NCBI GenBank assembly: GCA_938038445.1
Contig: CALHRZ010000019.1
Coordinates: 1 to 40,648, forward strand
Reading direction: 5' to 3'
Source: an uncultured bacterium
GTDB lineage: Bacteria > Verrucomicrobiota > Kiritimatiellia > CAIKKV01
Length of the DNA stretch: 40,648 nt
Shown: positions 18,442-26,945 of the stretch, in pieces
Position numbering within the stretch: position 1 is the stretch's first letter
How the letters are laid out: each line of letters starts with the position of its first letter
Made by a program: the position numbers and the translations under genes
The notes under the pieces: model-generated
Told to the model about the DNA's origin: nothing
What the model saw: only the letters and a program-made list of their open reading frames with translations
Database searches by the model: none

Positions 18442-21252
18442 ATGAACGGTTCCCATACCCTATCGGATAGGTTCTTTGATGTGATTGTCGTGGGCGCCGG
18501 CTGGATCGGAACGGCGGCAGCCCTTGAGCTTGCGGAGAAAAGGCGTTCGGTGCTTTTGCTTGATCCGGGCGCCGACTTGGTTTGGGAAAGCAGCCGTGCT
18601 TTTTTCCCCGAATGTGGGCCTGCGTTCGGGGATAAACGCTTTGAAGCGTTTTTGGCCGCGGCGGCGATCCGTACGGGAGTAACCGGACGGTTTCTCGATG
18701 GGGCGGTTGCGGAGCTCCTCGCAGGTGAACGACTCCAGGAAGCCGGCGTGACTCTTTTGTTTCAGGCGATGCCCCATACGGCCGAAGAGCGGCAGGGGAC
18801 TGTTTCCACCGTGTGGGTGACGGGAAAAAATGGGATATTACCCCTCCATGCGCGTCAATGGGTGGATGCCACGGAGACTGGACTCCTTGCGCGCCTGTTA
18901 CCGCTTGCCCAACCTTCGCGTTTTCCTGCGACGCTCGAACTGCGATATCACATTCAGAGGCGGGAAGGATTTCCCCGAATGGGCGTTTCGCGCTGGAATA
19001 CGGGAGGTTCGAAATGCCGCTGCATATGGACGGCTTCTCATTGGCCCGGCGAGTCGCTTTTGTGTTTGGAAATGGATGGCAGGGAAATGCGCCCCCTTCG
19101 CTACGTGGTTCCCGCACTTCGTTCTCTTCGGAAACGGCTGGGAGCGTCCGGAGCGGATGCCTTTGTCAGTCATTCCTCGTTTCGCCCCTTTCCCCGATAC
19201 GGCGGGACGGTTCGATCCGCGCTCCCGACCTTTGCCAATGCGGTGATCGCCTCGCCGGTCCTGCATCGTCGTGCCCTTCGGTTTCTCGGCGATCGGGTTG
19301 CGCTGGGTTATCAAGTCGCGCAAATGCTCGAAACGCTTCCGCGGTGTGAAGCGCCAACCGATGGCGTTTCACGTCCGTTCCGTCCGGCTCAACCGGACCG
19401 CTGTTTTTCTGCCGATGTGATGGTGGCAGGATTGGGGACCGGCGGCACCCTGGCCGCTCTGGCGGCTGCCCGCGAGGGCGTTCGCGTGTTGGCCATCGAA
19501 CCGCAGTCGTTTGCAGGCGGTATTGCGACGGGGGGCGGGATTCCGATGTATTATTGGGGCTGCGAGGGGGGTCTACAGGAGACGTTGGACGACCGAGTCC
19601 GTGAGTTGATGCCACTTTTTGCCCGTCGGGAGGAGTGGCCAGTCGGTTTTCATCCTGATGCCAAGCGGGTCGCGTGGGATGAACTTCTCCATGAGGCGGG
19701 TGTACAGGTTCTTTGGGAGTCCAGACCTGTTTCCGTTGTTCGGGAGGGACGCCACCTCCAATCGGTCACCCTCATGACCCCCTCCGGCCGGGTCGTAGTA
19801 GACGCTCCTGCCTGGATCGATGCGACGGGCGATGGCGATCTCGTTTTCCTCGCGGGCGCCTCCTTTTCCGAAGGACGATCCGTCGATGGGATGACCCAGC
19901 CTTACACGCAATCATGTGCCCGATTCGGCCTTCGCGAAACCTCGCTTAAGGGCATGATTTTCAATGTGGACACCGGCCGTCTTGATCCAACCGATAGCGC
20001 GGACTGGACTCGGGCGCGCTTGGCCGGACTTGCGGCACTGTCCGAACCGGTCTTCAACGCGCTCCACCGGCCGGCAGCCATTTCGCCCCATCTGGGAGTC
20101 CGCGAAAGCCGCCGCTATGACACGGATTATCGTTTGACCCTCGACGATTTGGTGGAACGACGTCGGTTTCCGGATGCCGTGGGCTATACGGGAGCGCATT
20201 ATGACAATCACTCGCGGGATTATGAATTTGAGAGCGACGACGTCTTTTTCTACGTCTCCTGTGCCGGCCTTTTTTGGGCCCGAACGGCTTGTGAAATCCC
20301 TTATCGGATGGTCGTGCCCAGCGATCTGGACAATCTTTGGATCGGCTGCCGGGCGGCGGGTATGACGGAGGAGGCCCTTCATAGTATGCGGATGCAGAGG
20401 GACATTCAACGACTGGGGGAGGTTTGTGGTTTTGCCGCCGCGCTGGCGGTGCGGCATCATACTGACAATCGAGGGGTGCCTTACCGCCAATTGCGCAAGC
20501 GACTTCTTCAGACGGGGGCGTTGAGGCTTCGGCCGCCTCGGCACATGGATTTCGGTGCTTCGATCGGTCCAGCAGACATGCGATACCAACCCCCAACAAC
20601 TGCGTCGCTCCGCCAAGACCTGGCCGCCGCATTGGGAAAAGGGGACGGCATGTCTCTGTGGCGGGTGTTCCGTCATGGGCGCAGCCTCCTTTCCCGGATT
20701 CTAACGGCAGTTCGAAGTAACGATCCGGATCGGTCATGGCATGCGGCGCAATTGCTGGCGGCCTGGGGGGACTTCCGAGCCGAACCCCGTCTTCTGACGG
20801 CCATCCGCCGGCAAGAAGTCGGCCCGGAATGTCAGATCGGGCAGGTGGATCCCCGGGAGGGGTCCCGAGGGATTCTTCCACGATGGTGGCAAGCGGTCAC
20901 TCTGTTGCGAATTTGCGGAGGGCGCAGGGCTTTTCGGGCACTGACCCATCTAACCGAATCGAAAGACCTGCCCTATCGGGTTCGCACAGCCGTCGCGCTA
21001 ACCCTCGCACGGTTGGCGGAACGGTTTCCCTGTCCGAAACGGGAACGTTGGAGGCTGGAATCTGCGCTGGAGGCGTTGGAAGGTCATCCTGAGAAAGACG
21101 ACTGGGCCGTGGTTTATGCCTGCGGACGAGCCCGTCGCCGGTTTGGGCTTCAGGATTCGCCGGCTCTTGCTCGCTTCATGAATGACTCGCGCAGACCTAT
21201 TCGACGCTTATTTCTGAGCCTGATTTCATCTCCCAAACAGGGGGTTCGATAA
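18442..21252 (+). CDS. Two-headed FAD-dependent oxidoreductase with HEAT-like C-terminus
   Basis: ATG 18442 is chosen over 18388 because AAGGA lies 6 nt upstream and the Rossmann fold then starts normally. The 936-residue product holds two FAD_oxidored-like halves. The first (about 10-310) has VIVVGAGWIGTAAALELA but a modified second motif (VDATETGLLARL) and no C-terminal hallmark. The second (about 323-700) is complete: VMVAGLGTGGTLAALAAA, IDATGDGDLVFLAG, LGVRESRRYDTDY and IGCRAAGMTEEALHSMRMQ. Residues ~716-936 are alpha-helical, HEAT-repeat-like. The first half may have lost activity or changed ligand. It is co-transcribed with the giant protein at 21278 and related to the single-headed 2587 gene. 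Substrate is unknown. Confidence 0.8.
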   Translation: MNGSHTLSDRFFDVIVVGAGWIGTAAALELAEKRRSVLLLDPGADLVWESSRAFFPECGPAFGDKRFEAFLAAAAIRTGVTGRFLDGAVAELLAGERLQEAGVTLLFQAMPHTAEERQGTVSTVWVTGKNGILPLHARQWVDATETGLLARLLPLAQPSRFPATLELRYHIQRREGFPRMGVSRWNTGGSKCRCIWTASHWPGESLLCLEMDGREMRPLRYVVPALRSLRKRLGASGADAFVSHSSFRPFPRYGGTVRSALPTFANAVIASPVLHRRALRFLGDRVALGYQVAQMLETLPRCEAPTDGVSRPFRPAQPDRCFSADVMVAGLGTGGTLAALAAAREGVRVLAIEPQSFAGGIATGGGIPMYYWGCEGGLQETLDDRVRELMPLFARREEWPVGFHPDAKRVAWDELLHEAGVQVLWESRPVSVVREGRHLQSVTLMTPSGRVVVDAPAWIDATGDGDLVFLAGASFSEGRSVDGMTQPYTQSCARFGLRETSLKGMIFNVDTGRLDPTDSADWTRARLAGLAALSEPVFNALHRPAAISPHLGVRESRRYDTDYRLTLDDLVERRRFPDAVGYTGAHYDNHSRDYEFESDDVFFYVSCAGLFWARTACEIPYRMVVPSDLDNLWIGCRAAGMTEEALHSMRMQRDIQRLGEVCGFAAALAVRHHTDNRGVPYRQLRKRLLQTGALRLRPPRHMDFGASIGPADMRYQPPTTASLRQDLAAALGKGDGMSLWRVFRHGRSLLSRILTAVRSNDPDRSWHAAQLLAAWGDFRAEPRLLTAIRRQEVGPECQIGQVDPREGSRGILPRWWQAVTLLRICGGRRAFRALTHLTESKDLPYRVRTAVALTLARLAERFPCPKRERWRLESALEALEGHPEKDDWAVVYACGRARRRFGLQDSPALARFMNDSRRPIRRLFLSLISSPKQGVR

Positions 21253-21277
21253 CCTTCCGTTGGGAAAGGATCCTCCG

Positions 21278-24200
21278 ATGAGAGTTCTGGACAGTGCCTT
21301 TCATGTGGATCGGGTGCTCGGAATCTGTTGCCTGTTGGTACCGATTGCTTTGGGGAAAGCCGAGGAGGGATATCGGGGATTTCCTCCGCACACTCGAATC
21401 GAAGCCGAAGGGGGGGATTGGGTCCCCTTTGCGATGGTCGAACGGGAAGGGGCGTGGGTCGCACAGTCACACGCGAAGATTCAAATCCCACTCCCCCCTC
21501 GGTCCCCTTCGATTCGTTTTGTCTGGCAAGCGGCTGCTGCCGATCCGGGGAATGATCTGTCGGCGACCCCTAGTCTGGAACCCTTGCCCGAAAAACGGAC
21601 AGTCGGCTCGCATTCTGCCGTTGGGGTTGACAAGCCGATATTGGAGGTTGAGTTGAGTTGGGAAGGAGGTCGAAAAGAAAAATGGCAAGCGATCCCTACG
21701 GACGGCGAAGCGACGGGTGCTCTTCCCGATGCGCGGTGGCACGTGCGTTTCAGCGGCGGTATTCCGCTCAGTGTATATGCTCGCCCCAACACCTTTTACT
21801 ACCGCGAAGATCGTCTGGCCCAAGTCAAAACCGAATGGAACCAGTTGCCTTCGGCTTCGACGTCGCCCTTGGCGGTGGAATTCAGGCGAAGGGATGATGA
21901 GACGGAACTGTGGCTTGCGGGACGGCTGGCCCAGACATGGACCGAAACAAATGGATGGCACTTACTGACGCTTCGGCTATCCCCCGGTTCGTTTCTGCGG
22001 GAATGGAGGATGGAAGACCAGGAGGACGAATCAGCGACCCGCATTGTTCCGCTGGACATTCCCTCCTTGGCGCGTCCGGCAGCAGGGCTTTCTAATTTTA
22101 CATTACACTTCCAAGAGCCGTCCATGAAGTCGGGAGGTGAGAGGGGACTTCGAATATCGACGTCTGGGGTTTATCTTGCCGTTGCGAATTTGGGGCGCCT
22201 TTCTTGCCCGGTGGACGACCTGGTCAGTTTTTATTGGCGGCGTACCGCTTTTGATGGTCTGCCTGAGTCTCGAATTGTGTCGGTTCCCTTGCGGCCTTAT
22301 CGAAGGATTCATTTGCTGGTTGCAGCGGCGGAAAATTCGGAACAGACGCCGGCCATGACGGTTCGTTTGACCCGGTTTGCCAATGGACGGGGGGATGCGA
22401 TGGCGGACACTCTGGTGCGTCTTCCCATAGCGGGCAAAGAAGAACCTCAGGGAAGCGATGTTGAAATGCGACCGGCTGGTTCGGTGGTCTATTTCCGCGA
22501 GGGGCAGGCGGAAACCGCGACGCTTTGGCGGGTTTGCGCTCCCCTTAAGACTGGTTTCATTCAGGACCTTCTGCTTGAGAACGAACAACGGTACGGATAT
22601 CGGGGTTCCATTCCGGCGCCCCGTTATTTGGACATCGAGTTTCTCGACCCGGTCGCCGGCGTGGAGGAAGAAGATCGTTTTCCTCCTTCATTGAAACCGA
22701 CGGGTCGGTCCTATACACCCTCCGGCCCTCCCAGTTCCCTGCTCGTATTTGGCGCGGCGCTGGAGATTTCTTCGGCGGCGATGACGGTTCGTTCGATACC
22801 GACTCCCAGCGTTTTTTATCGGGAGGAAAACCCGGTATGGGCGGTGGAAGTGAACGGGTGCGCGGGGCGGTATGGAGTCGAATGGCGGTTTGCCGATTTC
22901 GAAGGGCGGATCGTTCGGGAAGGAGAAGAGACCGTCTTGGTTCCGCAGGGAGAGGGAAGGGCGGCGATTCAGGTGAGCGTGGGGGAGTTGCCATACGACT
23001 GGTATGCGGCCCAATTCGTTCTTCGGGGGGAAGGGGGCGAGAGGTTGATGGAACATCGGGCCGGTTTTGTAGTGCTTCCACCGGATACCCGGAAGGCCGG
23101 ATTTGAGAGTCCGCACGGAGCGTGGTGGTTTCACTGGGCGCATGGAGGTGCGCCCGATTTTGAACGGGTCGGGGCGCTGTATCGACGGGCCGGCCTACGG
23201 CATGCCAACCTTCCACGGGTCACGGAAGCGGAAAGTTCCCGCCATGGCCTTTTCGAGTGGTGTGTCTATTGGAATGGAAAACTGACTTGGTTGCCTACGA
23301 TGGACGAGATCGTGTCGGCCTATGAAGCGCACATCCGTGCGGCCTTGAGCAACCATCCGAGTCTGAACACGATTATGATATGGCATGAATCGGATGCCGA
23401 TGGTGCCCGCATTCCGTCGGAATTGTGGGGCCGGCCACCCCCGCTGCTTTCCGATGAACAGGCGGTCCGCTGGAAATTGCGGACGGCGAAACTGACCGCC
23501 TTGGCCCAGATGGTTCGAGAGAAGTTTCCGGGGATGAAACTCCAGTTTGGAAACACCGGGGATAGTTGCGCGATCGTCGCTGAGCTTTTACGCCAGGGGT
23601 TTCCGACGTCCTACGTCGATTATGTGGCAGTGGAAGATCTTGGTCAGACGTTTATACCCGAGCGACCGTTGCCGGGTGCGATGCAATCGGCGTGGTTACT
23701 ACGGGAAACGGCGCGTGCGCTGGGATGCCCGACGGCTCGGATCACTGCTTGTTACGAATGGATAGGCCGAGGGCATCGGCCGCTTGGGCTTCACCAGCAA
23801 GCGGCGTGGTATGCCCGGGATGCGCTGCAGGCGCGAGCGTATGGATTTCATGCCATTGCACTCGGAACAATTCACGATGCAGGGCAGGGGTATTTCCACA
23901 CGATCTGGGGGGCAAACGGCTTAACCTCTCGCTATCCCTACATGTATCCCAAGCCGGCATATGCGGCGATGGCCACCCTGACGCTTCTGCTCGATGGGGC
24001 ACGGTTTTCGAGGGTGATCGAGACGGGAACGCACGCGTTGTTTGTGTTGGAATTCGAACGGCGGGAGGGCGGCTGGCTTTACACCTTTTGGACCCCAAGG
24101 GGGAAACGGGAGGTACGGCTGGAATTTGAAAAGGAAAGCCAGTGTCGTGTGATCAGCCTCTTGGGGCGCGAACGGTTGGCTCAACGACAAGCGCTTCTTT

Positions 24201-24859
24201 CGCTGGAGGTTGGAGAAGGGCCGGTCTATGTGGAAACCGAAGCGCCGCTCCAAAAGGTGGAGGCGGGACGTTCTTTTTTTCCAGACGAGCTTCCCCCCGA
24301 ACGCCTGGAAGTCGGCCATCCGCTGAATTCTCTGGACGGACTTGTTTTGATGGAAGAGCCGGATCCCCGCTTGGAACGTACCGACGGATGGCGATTGCCG
24401 CATCGTACCTTGGGCCAGTTCGATTTGCGAATCGTGGACGACGTGGAGAAAGGTCCGTGCCTTGAGGTGGCGTTACGCCCGGGCTCCCCCCTGTCTTGGG
24501 ACTTGGTGCATGAATACGCCATGATCCGGTTTGGCAATCCCCCGCTTATCCGGGGTCCGGTACGTTCTCTGGGGTTGTGGGTGAACGGCAACGGGGGGTG
24601 GGGGGATGTGATGTGGGAAGTGACCAATGCCAAGGGCGAAACGTGGTTGACGACCGGAGATTACTGGGATTGGCCTGGCCGGCTGGCCATCAATTTCGAC
24701 GGCTGGCACTTTCTACGCCTGGAACTTCCGCCTAAGTTTCAAACGGACTTGCGCATCACGGGCGTGGGCGTGACGATTCCCCGCAAGGCGCTGGCGGTTA
24801 CGGAAATGACCTCCGTTCGTTCGCTCCGGCTACGTTTGAAGGACGTCGGGGCTTTTTGA
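21278..24859 (+). CDS. Giant exported glycosidase-like protein (paralog of the 5140 product)
   Basis: ATG 21278 is preferred over 21260 because GGAAAGGA lies 7 nt upstream. A hydrophobic stretch (VLGICCLLVPIALGKAEE) acts as signal peptide. The 1193-residue product repeats the layout of the 5140 protein: beta-rich N-terminal half, TIM-barrel-like core (about 605-950) with IMIWHESDADG (E704) and ACYEWIGRG (E827), shared motif TIWGANGL (TLWGASGL in the paralog), and a C-terminal jelly-roll with GLWVNGNGGWG and INFDGWHF. The two glutamates are 123 residues apart here and 121 in the paralog. It follows the two-headed oxidoreductase by 25 nt, so they form one operon. No known GH family is recognised. 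Confidence 0.75.
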   Translation: MRVLDSAFHVDRVLGICCLLVPIALGKAEEGYRGFPPHTRIEAEGGDWVPFAMVEREGAWVAQSHAKIQIPLPPRSPSIRFVWQAAAADPGNDLSATPSLEPLPEKRTVGSHSAVGVDKPILEVELSWEGGRKEKWQAIPTDGEATGALPDARWHVRFSGGIPLSVYARPNTFYYREDRLAQVKTEWNQLPSASTSPLAVEFRRRDDETELWLAGRLAQTWTETNGWHLLTLRLSPGSFLREWRMEDQEDESATRIVPLDIPSLARPAAGLSNFTLHFQEPSMKSGGERGLRISTSGVYLAVANLGRLSCPVDDLVSFYWRRTAFDGLPESRIVSVPLRPYRRIHLLVAAAENSEQTPAMTVRLTRFANGRGDAMADTLVRLPIAGKEEPQGSDVEMRPAGSVVYFREGQAETATLWRVCAPLKTGFIQDLLLENEQRYGYRGSIPAPRYLDIEFLDPVAGVEEEDRFPPSLKPTGRSYTPSGPPSSLLVFGAALEISSAAMTVRSIPTPSVFYREENPVWAVEVNGCAGRYGVEWRFADFEGRIVREGEETVLVPQGEGRAAIQVSVGELPYDWYAAQFVLRGEGGERLMEHRAGFVVLPPDTRKAGFESPHGAWWFHWAHGGAPDFERVGALYRRAGLRHANLPRVTEAESSRHGLFEWCVYWNGKLTWLPTMDEIVSAYEAHIRAALSNHPSLNTIMIWHESDADGARIPSELWGRPPPLLSDEQAVRWKLRTAKLTALAQMVREKFPGMKLQFGNTGDSCAIVAELLRQGFPTSYVDYVAVEDLGQTFIPERPLPGAMQSAWLLRETARALGCPTARITACYEWIGRGHRPLGLHQQAAWYARDALQARAYGFHAIALGTIHDAGQGYFHTIWGANGLTSRYPYMYPKPAYAAMATLTLLLDGARFSRVIETGTHALFVLEFERREGGWLYTFWTPRGKREVRLEFEKESQCRVISLLGRERLAQRQALLSLEVGEGPVYVETEAPLQKVEAGRSFFPDELPPERLEVGHPLNSLDGLVLMEEPDPRLERTDGWRLPHRTLGQFDLRIVDDVEKGPCLEVALRPGSPLSWDLVHEYAMIRFGNPPLIRGPVRSLGLWVNGNGGWGDVMWEVTNAKGETWLTTGDYWDWPGRLAINFDGWHFLRLELPPKFQTDLRITGVGVTIPRKALAVTEMTSVRSLRLRLKDVGAF

Positions 24860-24875
24860 TACAGGCGGGGGAAAA

Positions 24876-26945
24876 TCAGAAGAGGACTCCCTTGGGGCTT
24901 TCGCCTTCCGGTTCGTCTTGCCACCATCGCGGTTTTTCGGGGCCGGCCGCGATCCGATCAATCCGTTTGGCGGTCATCTGATTTCCGCGCGCCTGTACCC
25001 CCTTGACCCCGACCTCGAGAGGGTTAAAGGTTTGTTGATGAATACGCTGGTGTTTGGCGGGCTTGTACTTGACGAAGAGGAGCGGACATTCCGCGTCATG
25101 GAAAAAAAGAATTCGGGATTCGGAGGGAGCGCAACGGTATTCTTTGTTTTGAATTGCCCCTCCGAAGGCGAAGCGCTTGAGGTAGGAGAGCCCCTCGTGT
25201 TCATAGACGAGCGTCATCACCCGGTCGCGCTCATGTTTGCCCGCGTAGACGAGAGTGGTATCCGTGAACAGTTTTTCGGGTGGCGGAATGACTTTATAGC
25301 GGCCATCGTTCCAGACGAGCACGATTTTATCGAGCGAGGAACATTCGAACAAGAGTTCGCCTTCGACGTCGTGGCCGAGATATCCCTTTTCGCGATCGAC
25401 TCGAATCTTGAGTTCCTGTGCGGTAAGGGTTCGCAATTCGATGGCTTCGAAGGAGGCCGGTTCGGTCCGGCGGGGGAATTGTGCTTCGTAGGTTTTGATG
25501 AGGTTTTGGAGGTAGTGGATGGCATACGGCACGAGGGCGCCGAGGTCTTTTTCGACTTGGGCTAACTCTTGGGCGAGTGTCAGACGTTGGTGTTCATTCT
25601 GTTCGCGGTCGAATTGAGAAATTCGACGGATACGGATGCCGAGGAGCATCTCAATATCGGCATCGGAGAGGTCCCGCTGAAGTTGTCGTCGGAAGGGGGC
25701 CATGCCGTCGCGCACCGCTTTTCGGAGGGCATCTTCGGAGCGGCAGGTTTCGAAACGCTTATAGACGCGGTTTTCCACAAACAGCTGAACGAGCGTTTTC
25801 GCATGGATTTCTTCGATCAGGGTATTCCGCCGGTGGCGAAGTTCCGCTTCCAGGAGCTGAAGAAGACGTTCGGTGTTTGCTTTGAGGACGGCGCGCACGT
25901 CCATTTCGACAGGCCGGTTGTCCCGGATGACAATGATACGGCTGGTCAGGGACTGCTCGCAGGCGGTGAAGGCGTAGAGGCTCTGAATGGCGCGTTCAAC
26001 ATCGGAGCCGGGCGAAAGAAGAAGTTCGATTTCCGGCTGGGCCGCTGTGTAATCGTGGATGGCTCGGACGGGGATTTTACCCGTCTTGGCGGCTTCCTCG
26101 ATCGATGCGATCAACGATTCGGTGGTCACGCCGAAGGGGATTTCAGTGATGACGAGAGTGGAGGTGGTTTTCTCTTTCGGGCGAATCCGGGCACGGACGC
26201 GGACGCGTCCGCGTCCGTCATCGTACTCCGACGCATCCATCAGACCACCCTGGATAAAGTCGGGTACAAGGGTGAAGGAGCGTTTGCGGAGGATGGCAAT
26301 CTGAGCCTTAAGAAGTTCGATGAAGTTGTGGGGGAGAATTCGGGTGGAAAGGCCGACGGCGATGCCTTCTGCGCCGAGCATCAACAAAAGCGGGATTTTA
26401 CAGGGAAGGACCACGGGTTCCTTGTTTCGTCCGTCGTAGCTTGGGATGAGGGGCGTCAGAGCGTCGTGAAAGAGTTCACGGCGAGCGAGGTCAGTCAAAC
26501 GGCACTCGATGTAACGAGCGGCAGCTGCGGAATCCCCGGTAATCAGGTTGCCGAAGTTCCCCTGTCCTTCGATGAGGTAACGTTTGTTTTGCAAATTGAC
26601 GAGTGCATCGGTGATGGACGCGTCGCCGTGCGGATGATACTGCATGGTATGGCCGACGACATTGGCCACCTTCATAAAGCGGCCGTCATCCAGCCGGTGA
26701 AGCGCCCATAGGATGCGGCGCTGAACAGGTTTTAACCCGTCTTCGAGGGCGGGGACAGCGCGATCGCAGATCACATAGGAGGCATATTGAAGAAAGTTGG
26801 AGTCCATCAAGCGGCGGAGCGCGGAAGGCGCGTGCGGATGTCCGGGTCCTTCCCGGTGCTCGGTGGATGTTGGAAGGGGGGCTCTCGGAGGGGCCGAAGG
26901 ATCGGACCCTTGCTCGAAGAGTTCGGGGTGATCGCGTTTACTCAT
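24876..26945 (-). CDS. parC: DNA topoisomerase IV subunit A
   Basis: The 689-residue product is the DNA breakage and rejoining subunit. It keeps the catalytic Arg-Tyr pair (AAARYIECRL, R144-Y145), the winged-helix region with YHPHGDASITDALV, and the GyrA-box-poor short C-terminal domain that separates ParC of the Bacteroidota/PVC type from full-length GyrA. Where E. coli GyrA has Ser83, this protein has Ala109; the Asp87 equivalent (D113) is kept. Its ATG overlaps the parE stop (ATGA at 26942-26945), so it is translationally coupled to parE. A gyrase A assignment is less likely because of the short tail and the ParE-like partner. Confidence 0.92.
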   Translation of the reverse strand: MSKRDHPELFEQGSDPSAPPRAPLPTSTEHREGPGHPHAPSALRRLMDSNFLQYASYVICDRAVPALEDGLKPVQRRILWALHRLDDGRFMKVANVVGHTMQYHPHGDASITDALVNLQNKRYLIEGQGNFGNLITGDSAAAARYIECRLTDLARRELFHDALTPLIPSYDGRNKEPVVLPCKIPLLLMLGAEGIAVGLSTRILPHNFIELLKAQIAILRKRSFTLVPDFIQGGLMDASEYDDGRGRVRVRARIRPKEKTTSTLVITEIPFGVTTESLIASIEEAAKTGKIPVRAIHDYTAAQPEIELLLSPGSDVERAIQSLYAFTACEQSLTSRIIVIRDNRPVEMDVRAVLKANTERLLQLLEAELRHRRNTLIEEIHAKTLVQLFVENRVYKRFETCRSEDALRKAVRDGMAPFRRQLQRDLSDADIEMLLGIRIRRISQFDREQNEHQRLTLAQELAQVEKDLGALVPYAIHYLQNLIKTYEAQFPRRTEPASFEAIELRTLTAQELKIRVDREKGYLGHDVEGELLFECSSLDKIVLVWNDGRYKVIPPPEKLFTDTTLVYAGKHERDRVMTLVYEHEGLSYLKRFAFGGAIQNKEYRCAPSESRILFFHDAECPLLFVKYKPAKHQRIHQQTFNPLEVGVKGVQARGNQMTAKRIDRIAAGPEKPRWWQDEPEGESPKGVLF
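26193..26218. repeat. 26-nt perfect palindrome inside parC
   Basis: The 13 bases at 26193-26205 are the exact reverse complement of 26206-26218, centred on ACGCGT. It encodes the Arg/Val-alternating stretch GRVRVRARI of ParC and combines with a GGACGC direct repeat. It may arise simply from codon choice. Confidence 0.85.

Noticed and set aside
18898..19323. Minus-strand frames within the two-headed oxidoreductase gene
   Set aside because: They are highly basic and low in complexity, and the sense frame is continuous with family motifs.
25569..26711. Long plus-strand open frame of 380 codons
   Set aside because: It is antisense to parC, whose protein is unmistakable; the frame is open because of GC-rich codon structure.
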